Of a stretch of DNA of 64,000 nucleotides, positions 54,615-64,000 are shown one piece after another (position 1 is the stretch's first letter; the number at the start of each line of letters is the position of its first letter). The notes beneath the pieces were generated by a model. It saw nothing but the letters and a program-made list of their open reading frames with translations. It was not told the origin of the DNA and did no database searches. The stretch comes from Amoebidium appalachense (taxonomy: Eukaryota; Ichthyosporea), in NCBI GenBank assembly GCA_963693365.1, contig CAVNZM010000002.1, positions 9,300,001 to 9,364,000 on the forward strand, written 5' to 3'. The translations under genes and the position numbers were made by a program.

Positions 54615-55685
54615 CGCGCGTGCGTGTGTGTGCGTGTGCGTACGTGTGTGTGTGTGTGTGCATGTGATTATCTGTACGTGTAGGCCCTGCATGCTCATGT
54701 GTGTTTGTGTGTGTGCAACGTGTGTATCATATAACGTGTGCCTTTCTTTGTGTGTTCCTAAGGGTGTGGGTGTGTGTGCAGTGTGTGCTTTGTGTGTGTG
54801 CCTCCGTTTAAGTGTCTGTGTATAAGTGTGTTATTTTTCTCCCTTCTTTCCTTTCTTTCATTGTTTGTCTTTCTATTTTTTCTTTTCCTGGGGAGGGGGG
54901 GGGGGGGGGGCGGGAGGGAGGTGGGGACAGAGAAGAACAAAGAGACCCTCTGCATAGTATCAGGGCTATCAACGTACTACAAAAACTTGTATTGCACAAC
55001 ACCTATGCATAACGAGGAGGGAGAAACCAAAAAAAAAAAAAAAAAATCCAGACAGTAAACACACAAAAACCCGGATACTCGGCTAGTTTAATAGCCACCC
55101 GGCTTTCCGCAACAAACCAACCAAAAGCAGCCGAGATGCAGGCGGAAAATTTGACCAATCGCAGGAGGTCTTCAGCCAAAATCTATCTGCTGTGATGATG
55201 TGGGAAGGGGGGGGGGTTATGTGTGTGCGGGAGGGGATGGGGTTATGTGTGTGGGGGGAGAGGTGGCGGTTTGATAAGGGTTTTTTTTTTTTTTTTTTTT
55301 TGGGGGGGGGGGGGGTGAGTAAGATTGGTTGGTCGAAGGGGGAAGGGGGGGGAGGACTCGGGCAGCGGGTTTTGGAAGGGGGTGACTCAAGAGGGGGGGG
55401 AGGGAGGGAGGGGGGAGGTGGGGAGGATGGAGGGAGGGTGTGTATGTGTGTGGGGGGGGGTTACCATCTTTAGACCCTCAGAGAAGAGACCGGCACCAGC
55501 ATACAGGTGCATTGCATTCATCGGGACAAAGGTGGAAAGGTGTGATCCTGTGAAACGGTGATGTGGCGGTGAGGCACAGACACCATTTATCGGAAAATTT
55601 GAAGGAAATTTGATGGAAAACACGATACAGAAGATGGTGGATTATAGATTACTGACTTTTCTATGTGGTTGTGCTTGTGTGTGTG

Positions 55686-55745
<60 letters not shown>

Positions 55746-57297
55746 TGGATGTTGGGTGGGGGGGGGGGGTAGGGCGTAGGGGCAGGGGGGGGGGGGGAGG
55801 GGGGAGAAGGCAAAGTACCTCCAACGTCTGCATTTGCATCTCTGAACCTTCTCACCACATTACCCGCGGGTTCCACCAACTCCCCCCTTATCCTGTCGTA
55901 TGTGTGGCTGAAGTATGCACACTCATAGCCCAACAGCCCATGGGCAAGCCTTGCCTGCGTGGCTGTGTCTTTTGCTTCCACGTAGTAGACGGGTAGGGGA
56001 TAGTGGAAGTTGCAATCCTGTATACAGAGGGGGGTGGGAAGAAAGGTGGTGGTGGTGGTCGTGGTGGTGGTGGTGGTGGTGGGGGGGGGAGGGAATGGGG
56101 GGGGGGAGGGAATGGGGAGGGAGAGGACTTTATGCTTGAAAAAGTCAGCCCCTCTCCCTCTTATGTACCAAGAAAAGCTGATTTTCTGAACGATGTGAAT
56201 TTCAGACTATCTAAGTTTAACCCTTTTTCGTGGTGTTCTCATAGGTGGTACCCCAAACGAAAGAGCGGTGTTTGGAAGGCAAGAGCTATCTTTTTGCATG
56301 GATTGGATTTTCGCAAAAAAACAAAAAAAACCTGAGTGGTCAGCTGTACATGTATCTGGCATCTGACGCAGGAGGGAAAAAAAATCCAATATCAGTCTGC
56401 ACCCGTGGCTCGGGCTGCACAAGGAACACACGTGGCAGTGTCGAGGGTGTAGAAAATCAAATATCTCGTTTAAGTTTGAAAATTAAGTTTATGTGGTACA
56501 CAGGTATAAGTGGTTCAAGTACTTTTTCCCCTACATTTCTGGCACGAGACCTTCTACCCGACCAGTTTTGTAAACGAGTAGGAAAACCCAACTACAGAAT
56601 GCATTCAAAGCAAAAAACCGGTGATAATCTATGTACTTACGGGCCAGATCGGCCTTTCTCGAATGCCCACCTTACGTGGAAAACATCCAAAGAAGGTGGC
56701 TGCCATATATAGGCAAAACCAATCATTGCGCTTGGGGACGCCATTAGGTCTAGAATGACAGGTGGAGGGGTGTGGATTGGTGGGTTGTGAGTAGGAAGAG
56801 AGGATTACATTATATTAGGGTGAGAAGGCATGTGTGTGTGTGTGTTGGAGGAAGGGGGGGGGGGGGGGGAGGATCATGGGGGAAAGATAAGGGGTGAGCG
56901 ATGCAGAGAGGCCGCGGGGCCGGGCCGGGGGGGGGGGGGGGGGAGGGGGGGGGGAAGAGAGGCAGAGGTGTGCCTGAGGCGGGCCACGGGGGGATGGCGG
57001 AGGGGCGGGGGGGCGAGGGGGGAGGGGGGAGGAGGGGGAGCAGGGGAGGGGGTAGGGGGGGGGAGGGGGGGAGGGGGGGGGGGGGGGGAGGGCGCTAACC
57101 TCCCAATCCTTGGAGCCCACGTTCAAGTCAATGTCCACCGACCCATCAATCCAACACACTCGGTTGATGTCGTCATGGTCGGGTCCTGATGAGTGCCTAG
57201 GAAGGGGTGATGGACAAAGTGGGTGTGGCAGGGTGTGTGGGTGAAGGTTTAGGGAGGAAGAGGGGGACAAGTTATGTGCACGTGTGTGTGTGTGTGG

Positions 57298-57333
<36 letters not shown>

Positions 57334-57388
57334 TTGTTGGCGTGTGTTTGTGCTTGTGCGTGTGTGTATGGTGTGTGTGTGTGTGTAT

Positions 57389-57452
<64 letters not shown>

Positions 57453-57592
57453 TGTGGGTGTGTGGGTGTGTGTGGGTGTGGGTGTGTGTGTGCGCGCGCG
57501 CGTTTGTGTGTTTGTGTGCGTGTGCATGTGTGTGTTCAGGGGGGTGGGGTGAGGGATCACAAGCTGGGGAACCCGGAGGAGGAGGGGTGGGT

Positions 57593-57627
<35 letters not shown>

Positions 57628-57999
57628 GGGGGCGTGATGGGGGGAGAAAAGGAGGAAGGGGAGGTCAATGCCAGCTCGGGTATAGGGTAGTGGAGAGGGG
57701 TGTTGGGGGAGGAGGGAGGCTTGATGGATGAACAAATCTGATGTGTGGGAAGGGGGGTTTTCGGAATACGGCTTTCTTTTCTTCCCCGTTGCACGGAGGG
57801 CCAGGGGGAATGGAGAAAAACAGGGGTGGGAGGGGGAGTTGGGGGGGGGGGGGGGGAGGGGGGGGGGGGGGATGGGTGAACCGGATGAATTTGTGATTTT
57901 TAATATGTGGAAAATGGGGCATTTTGGACAACACTGGGGCTGTGTTGCTGATATATCGTATTGGAACTTTAGTGTGCCTCACGAGTGCAGTAATGTTCA

Positions 58000-58031
<32 letters not shown>

Positions 58032-58041
58032 TGTGGTGGTG

Positions 58042-58087
<46 letters not shown>

Positions 58088-58830
58088 AGGGGAAGCAGAA
58101 AAATGAGATGTTGATGAGGGAAGGCAAGGTGAGAGGTTAAAACGAGGGGGAGGGGAGGGGATGGAGGAATGTGTAAGACATCATAATTATAAAATACCTG
58201 GATGAATTTCTTCGGTTTTTTTTCATCCTGTCCTTCACCGCGCGCACGTATGCAAGTAGATTGACGTTGACTTTGTACTTTGCATCGTGGCACTGAATGT
58301 GGTTCACATATCCCACCACAAGTAGGGGTGCCTTGTCTTTCCATTGGGTCTGTGGGGAGATTTGGAATGGATTCAGGGTTTGTAACGAGAGCAGGGTGAT
58401 GGAGATGGGGAGGGGAGGAGGGCTCCAGGGGGAGGGGGAGGGAGAAAGGGGGGGGAGGGGAGGAGGGGGGGTAGGGGGGGGGAGGGGGCGAGGAGGAGGG
58501 GGGGGGGGGGAGAGAACAAAGTTTCTGGGTGTGTCTGTGATTCTTTGTGTTTGTGCGTGTGAACCAAAGCTGAGGTTTACAGAAGAAATGCTGATAGAAG
58601 CACGAGATGCCGCATTGCTGAATGTGCAGGTGTAATGGGGAGGGGCGTGGAGAGGGAGGTTCCGCCTGGGGGTGGGGGGGGGTGGGGCGGAGGGTGTGTG
58701 TGCGTGTGTGTGTGTGTTTGTGTGTTTGTTTGTGTGTGTGTGCGTTTGTGTGTGTGTGCATGCGCATGGTGGCGCTGGTAAGGCAGGGCGGGGTGGATGG
58801 TTAAGAGGGGTGAAGGGGGTCGGGAGGGAA

Positions 58831-58863
<33 letters not shown>

Positions 58864-59567
58864 AACCAAATCACGCACATAGTAGCCAACATTGATGATG
58901 GATTTGTGGCTGTCAGGAATTGCTTCTGGGCGAATCAAAAAACAGTCCCCGGGTTGCATTTTACGGCCGTAGAACTCGAGACTTTCTATTGTTTCACCAT
59001 CGGAACCCATCACCTGCGCAAAAATGAGGGGTTTGATTGGTTTATTGTAATATTTATTTTTATTTAGTTTTCCACCAGAAGTGGGTGGTTTTATTTCTTT
59101 TCTTTGGGTGATAAGATAGGAACGTACACGGAGAGAGGAAGGAAGACGGGAGGAGGGAGAGAGGGAGGGAAAGACAGATAGAGAGGTGGGGGGGGGGGGG
59201 GTAGGGGGGTAAGGGGTGTAGGGGGTGTAGGGGTGGTGTTGGCCTTTTTTTTTGGGGGGGGGGGGGGGGGGGGGGAGAAAGGGATGGTTTAGGGAAGGTG
59301 GATGCAGCGAGCTGGGAAGATGAGTTAGGGTGCAAAGAAGATAAATAAGAGAGCTAGGGTAAAGGGGAAGATTGGGGAAGGGGACAGAGGGAGACAGAAA
59401 AAGCTCCGAAACCATTTATGTTGGCATAAACCCTCCGAATTCAGGTATATGGTATAAACCCCCGGAGTAGATATGAAGTTCATAAGCCCTCGGAGTATAC
59501 ATATATTTGTTAAGTCCTCCTGGTGTTTACGCGCGTCCTCAACATACCGTATGGTATAAAGGGGTCT

Positions 59568-59599
<32 letters not shown>

Positions 59600-59987
59600 G
59601 GCGGGGGGGGAGGCAGGGGTGGAAGGGGGGAGGGGAGGGGGCACATACCACGTTTTCGATTCTGGCCTTGTCATCCATCATGTTGCACATTCCACAGCGG
59701 AGGGTTGGGTTGCCATACTCCGCCTAAATAGGGATATAACAGTGCAAGGTGAGTTTTAGGTGACATAATTTTAATAGATAATACTGTGTTTGCTCAGTTA
59801 TATTCTTTCTAGATCTCTGTGGTCTCTCCCTTCATCCTCGTCTCACATCCTTCGTCTCTATTTGTGTATGTATGTGTGTACGTGGTTGTGTTTGTGGTTA
59901 TGGTGGTGAGAGGGGGCTACCGGGGGGACGGGGGAGGCGGTGGAGGCGGGGGAGGCGGGGGGAGGGGGCGGTGATGGTGGTGGTGGT

Positions 59988-60018
<31 letters not shown>

Positions 60019-61680
60019 GGAAGGGAACTGAGAAGGTGGGAGGGATGGGAGGAACTGGGGGGATATGAGCTGGGGAGGGGAAAGGGGGGTAATGGTGGTG
60101 GTTGGGAGAGGAGGGGGGGGGGGGGGGGGGGGGAGGGAGAGGGATGCATGACAACTTTCTTCTTATACATCATAGTATTTGATGTATGTGTGTGTGCGCG
60201 TGTGTGCGTGTGTGCGTGTGTGTGTGTGTGTGTGTGTTTGCCATAATATATATGATATATATATATATATCACCTCCTCAGGTGTCACCCAGAAATCGTC
60301 AGGAATAGCCACAAAGTCTGTGGACTGGTCGTCGTAGCAGTGGGTGGCAATGAGGGAGGAATGCCCCGTTTGCCCACACTTGATCTCTTGATGTGATGTG
60401 CGGTCTTTTGAATCAATCGTTTTCTGCGAGTTTTTTTTTTTTTTTTTTTTTTTGGGGGGGGGGGGGGGGGGGTTGGGACGGGAGCGGTGGAAGGGGAGGG
60501 GGGGGGGGGGGGGGGGAGGGGGGGAGGGAGAGACGGGGGTAGGTGAGATTTGTTGTGTGCGTCTCGCGGATGTTTTGGAGGCTAAATGAGTGACTGTGGC
60601 GTAACAAGGATAATTATGTATTGATGGTGTATTTGTGAGTTCGACTTGTGTGGGTGTGCTAGGGTCTGCAGTGTGGATGTGTGTATATTATGCAATGTTA
60701 AGTGTGATCGTGGGATGGCTGCATGAGGATAGGAGCGAATGAATGGTGATGTTTGTGTGTATATTATGCAATGTTAGGTGTGATCGTGGGATGGCTGCAT
60801 GAGGATAGGAGCGAATGAATGGTCATGGTGGGGGGCCCCCCAGACGGGAAAATGAGGGTAGATTCTGGGTGCGAGCGAACATGTGTGTGTGCTCTGTGTG
60901 TGACCACACTTTTGGCGTGTGTGTCTGTGCCTGCCCACACCTTGCCCGTTCATGTGTATGTGTGCGTCCACGCTTTTTACGTACGTGTCTGTGCGTGTCC
61001 ACACCTGTCACGTGTGTCTGTGCATGCATGCTCATACTTTGTGCGTTCATGTGCATGTGCATGCTTTGCCCCGTGTACCTGTCTGTCGGTGGGTGTGCCC
61101 GTGCCTTGTGTCTGTGGGTGAATGTGCCTGTGTTCATGTTGTTTCACCCTGTTGGAGTGCGGGAGAAATTACTGAAAGGGGGAGTAGAGGAAATGGGTGG
61201 GGATCGGGAGGGGGGGGGACGGGGGGCAAGAGGGGGAAGGAGGGGGACGAAGGCGGGGGAGGGGGGAGGAGAAGGAGGGGGGAGGGAGGGAGGGGGGGAA
61301 GGGGTAAACTTTACAGACAAATGTTCGATTTTACACACAGCCACCACTTCTTTAAGTGGAATGCCGGTCCACCTCATAGTATTGGGGTCGGCAGAGGAAG
61401 AGGGAACATCCACATTGCCGCAGCACTTCTTGTCCACAAACACCTGTGACATTTGACCAATCATCAGGGCTATATTTGCAACACATTATTGCGCGCGCTT
61501 GAACTTGGGGAATTGCTGTTTGTTATCCACATGTATAAGAGTGTGGTGTTTGTGTTTTAGTCGACTGAGACCCTGTCTTCCCTCTGTGTATTAATCTGAG
61601 TTGTGCTGCATTAGCTGACTTATGTTTTTCAAGTTTTCTTCCTCTCTGTCTCACTCAATGTTTTGTTTCTTCTTTTTGTT

Positions 61681-61715
<35 letters not shown>

Positions 61716-62333
61716 GAGCTGCCCCTTTTCCCAAATATTCAAATCTCTCTCCCTCGCTCTTTCATCCCCTCTTTCCCCCCCCCTTCTCCCCCCCTCCCCC
61801 CTCCCCCCCCCCCCCCCCCCCCCTCCCCCCCCCCTCCCCCCCCCGGGCCTACCCACTCCCCCCATCTCTTCCCCTTCCCCCCCCGTTTCCCGGTCTGCCA
61901 AAGTCCTATTGCTGGGTAATAGGAATACAGAATGAATATGGTGGTTGCTATACTAACCCTAACCTCCCCACACACACACCCCAACCCCCCACGAACCCAT
62001 GTGCCCCCCCCCCCCCCCCCCCCCCCATCCACCCCACCACACACACATCTCCCGTCCCCTCCCCCCCTCCCCCCCCCCCCCTTCGTGTTTGTGTACATGC
62101 ACAGGGGAGATACCATGATGTCAATGGAACGTGTAAGGAGTACGAGTGGGGGGGGGGGGGGGGGGGGGATCTGATGTGTGTGTGCATGTATCTGCAGGGG
62201 AACGGGGGAATTTCTCAGAGTAACTTTAGTCCTTGCCGATGAGGATGAACAGGACTTTTCCCTTTTTTGGTATATGATATGAAGCATCTTGTGATTGAGA
62301 TGATGAGTGAAAGGGAGGGGAGGGAGAAGACGG

Positions 62334-62413
<80 letters not shown>

Positions 62414-63604
62414 TGTGTGTGTGGTTTGGGGGGAGTGGGGTGGAGGGGGAAGGAGGGGAGGGGGGCAGGGTGAAGTTGAGAAAAGTGGTGGGAAAAGGGA
62501 ATCGGTGGAAGGAAGGGGAGGTTGTTGTTTTTTTTTTGTTTTTTTTGTTTTTTTTTGGGGGGGGGGGGAGACATACCCAATGCCGGGTGCTTTCAGTCAG
62601 CCCTATAAGAAAGGTGTCCATGGGGTGACGAAGCCAGCTGACATGCAGGTATATCTCAGCTGGAGAAATAAATTCCCTGGGCTTGGTGCCTTCGTGGTAG
62701 ATAAACACCTGGGATAGACAAGAAATTTTGGGGAATTTACATAATACTTGTATTGTGTTTTATCCAATTTCTCGATCTTAGCAACAAAGTGTTTGCGCTT
62801 GTACATATGAAGTAATGGATCCCGGGGGCCGATTAGGATCCGTACCCTCTTGTTGTACACATGTTGTCCTTACCACCACCAAAAGCCCGTCTTTTTTCTT
62901 TTTCTTTTTTCTTTCTTTTTTCTTTCTGTTTTTGTTTAACCTCACGTCCTACACCACCGTTTTTGAACAACGGTTTCTTTCCTTTCAGGAATTTCTTCAT
63001 AACATGAATATCTCTATGGATTCTGAAGCAGGTAAACTACGGCTCAACTCGAAACGTAGAAGACATAGGCGTTATATGGAGAGCACGTGTTGGTAGGTGT
63101 TTGGTCATAACAATTCTAAAAACGGAAAACAATGGTTGTGGAAAGAATGAAAAGAAACAGCGTGGACCCGGAGAAAGGGTACATAGAGGTGAAGGGTCCG
63201 TTTGGGGAAGGAAGTGGTAGAAGGCGGCAGCCACGGGGGGTGGGGGAGGGGGGAGGGGGAAGGGGGGAGGGGGGAGGGGGGGGAGGGGGAGGGGGGGGAG
63301 GGGGGGAGGGGGGGTAGAATAGGCGAGCACGTACCACTTGGGCCAGCCTGAACGGAAGAGATGAGCTGACCCCGTCGTATTTCTTTACCATCACCACGTC
63401 TCCTGGGCGTATCTGGTTTGCAGTTTTTAGTTTATCATTCCAAGTAAACTAAGAGTCGTTTATTTATTATTTCCTCTTTTAATAATGTATTATGTATCAT
63501 GATATCGTGCATGTAAGGACAGTGAACACTCTTTAGAGAGCTTTCTGTAGTGAACATGCGGGCGGAGGGAGGAGAAGAGGGAGAAGGGGAGGGAGGGAGG
63601 GAAA

Positions 63605-63636
<32 letters not shown>

Positions 63637-63805
63637 GCTTGGCTGGGCTCATAGTTTGATAGAAGCAACGGTTAATCAGATCGAGTTGAACAAAGAGCAG
63701 GGGCTAAGGAGGTTGGGTGGGGGGGATGGGGGCAGGGAAGGGAGGGGCGGTGGACGGGGGGAGGAATCATATGGCTTCTTTGTAGGTGTCTGCTTTACAC
63801 ACCCC

Positions 63806-63837
<32 letters not shown>

Positions 63838-64000
63838 AAAAAAAAAGAAAAAGAAACAAAAAAAACCATGAAATGCTCACCTCTCGTGCAATCTGTGTCC
63901 TCCCCCCCCCATCCCCTTCGTAAATAAACGTCGCCTTCACCCTCTCCAGTACCACATTCCCATCCAACTCTTCGGCCCCGTCCTCTAATGTTGTTGACGC
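48692..64000 (-). CDS. DNMT1: DNMT1-type DNA (cytosine-5) methyltransferase with two BAH domains, N-terminus beyond window
   Basis: Minus exons: 63881-64000+, 63335-63412, 62577-62708, 61315-61443, 60274-60423, 59649-59723, 58879-59013, 58198-58349, 57100-57196, 55819-56017, 55465-55547, 54359-54451, 53741-53818, 52973-53023, 52594-52613 (microexon, tentative), 52118-52295, 51377-51459, 50447-50710, 49853-49943, 49292-49381, 48692-48904; 836 residues, all in phase. BAH1 begins [14 protein letters not shown] and ends [18 protein letters not shown]2 begins [17 protein letters not shown] and ends [15 protein letters not shown]. Catalytic motifs: I ([16 protein letters not shown]), II (VIAVERD), IV with the nucleophilic Cys ([11 protein letters not shown]), VI (DVMENVSD), VIII (GACQVRWR), target-recognition segment ([16 protein letters not shown]), IX/X ([11 protein letters not shown]). 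There is no chromodomain between I and IV, arguing against a plant CMT. It should methylate CpG in the nucleus, probably maintenance. Targeting domains would lie off the right edge. Confidence 0.9.
51988..52035 (-). repeat. Dispersed repeat R1, inverted fragment
   Basis: AATGTATGC, GGTTGG-AATATGGAGG and GACAAAG follow a G run and match the reverse complement of the R1 copies at 2400-2458 and 2600-2662. It lies in a methyltransferase intron. Confidence 0.55.
52594..52613 (-). other. Putative 20-nt microexon of the methyltransferase gene
   Basis: The exon ending at 52973 closes in phase 0, while the next certain exon (52295 downward) needs two incoming bases, so an exon of length 3n+2 must lie between. 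The 20-nt segment after acceptor ccaattacag and before GTTACC fits exactly and reads SLIFSC plus two bases. The donor is mediocre, so this is the best candidate rather than proven. Confidence 0.4.
53093..53388 (-). repeat. Nine-copy minisatellite carrying 5' splice-site motifs
   Basis: Head-to-tail units of about 24-40 nt lie in a methyltransferase intron, about 70-365 nt upstream of the next acceptor. On the plus strand the core is CTAGCTCAAAACACCAC followed by TTACCT, TCACCT or TTGCCT. On the transcribed strand those read AGGTAAGT, AGGTGAGT and AGGCAAGT, i.e. consensus GT or GC donors. By eye I count three of the first, four of the second and two of the third. Confidence 0.85.
60679..60823. 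repeat. Two-copy tandem repeat, period 76 nt
   Basis: A block running from GTGTGTATATTATGCAATG to GGAGCGAATGAATGGT occurs twice in direct succession, with one clear mismatch (TTAAGTG versus TTAGGTG). It lies in a methyltransferase intron. The near-identity implies a recent duplication. Confidence 0.9.
62337..62423 (+). repeat. (GT)n array in a methyltransferase intron
   Basis: About 85 nt of GT repeat with one TTT interruption lies between the exons at 61315-61443 and 62577-62708. Confidence 0.95.

Noticed and set aside
62990-63100. Plus-strand stretch [15 protein letters not shown] with acceptor and donor
   Set aside because: It is antisense within a methyltransferase intron, short and without family resemblance; the flanking minus exons join in phase without it.

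Overview
This is a nuclear segment from an intron-rich eukaryote whose introns and intergenic spacers are packed with low-complexity DNA: runs of C or G, (CA)n/(GT)n, (CCCT)n, (CT)n and (CTTT)n. Coding exons are short (20-335 nt), unique in sequence and joined by GT-AG introns. Gene content (animal-type phospholipase C, lambda-crystallin-like dehydrogenase, a DNMT1-type cytosine methyltransferase with paired BAH domains, a TPR-MYND protein, a nuclear tRNA-Trp) fits a protist or alga. I cannot place it more precisely from sequence alone.

Layout, left to right. 1-5167 (+): 3' part of a gene for a TPR protein ending in a MYND zinc finger. 5168-7530: spacer with a hairpin element. 7531-17225 (-): a complete 13-exon CRYL1-like gene of 321 residues with all catalytic residues. 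17226-19100: divergent spacer with one unassigned coding-like exon. 19101-39478 (+): a complete 22-exon delta-type phospholipase C of 1013 residues (PH, EF-hand-like, X, Y, C2), with a tRNA-Trp(CCA) gene inside intron 7 and a TTAA-bounded fold-back element inside intron 16. 39479-43442: spacer of repeats. 43443-45692 (-): a 749-residue serine-rich ORF of unknown function, uninterrupted and free of simple repeats, unlike everything around it. 45693-48691: unresolved region with two candidate exons. 48692-64000 (-): the C-terminal 836 residues of a BAH-BAH-methyltransferase, running off the right edge.

The genes are unrelated housekeeping or signalling loci; nothing suggests a cluster or operon. 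I built the exon chains by hand by requiring GT-AG borders and matching reading phase. For CRYL1 and PLC every junction agrees and total lengths divide by three. For the methyltransferase every junction agrees once a 20-nt microexon is included.

The most interesting signal concerns splicing and repeats. Many 3' splice sites are simply the last CAG of a (CA)n array. In addition, three introns carry duplicated 5' splice-site sequence: a nine-copy minisatellite in the methyltransferase gene in which each unit reads as a GTAAGT, GTGAGT or GCAAGT donor, an exon-intron border of the PLC gene copied repeatedly into its own intron, and a decayed copy of PLC exon 12 with its donor intact.
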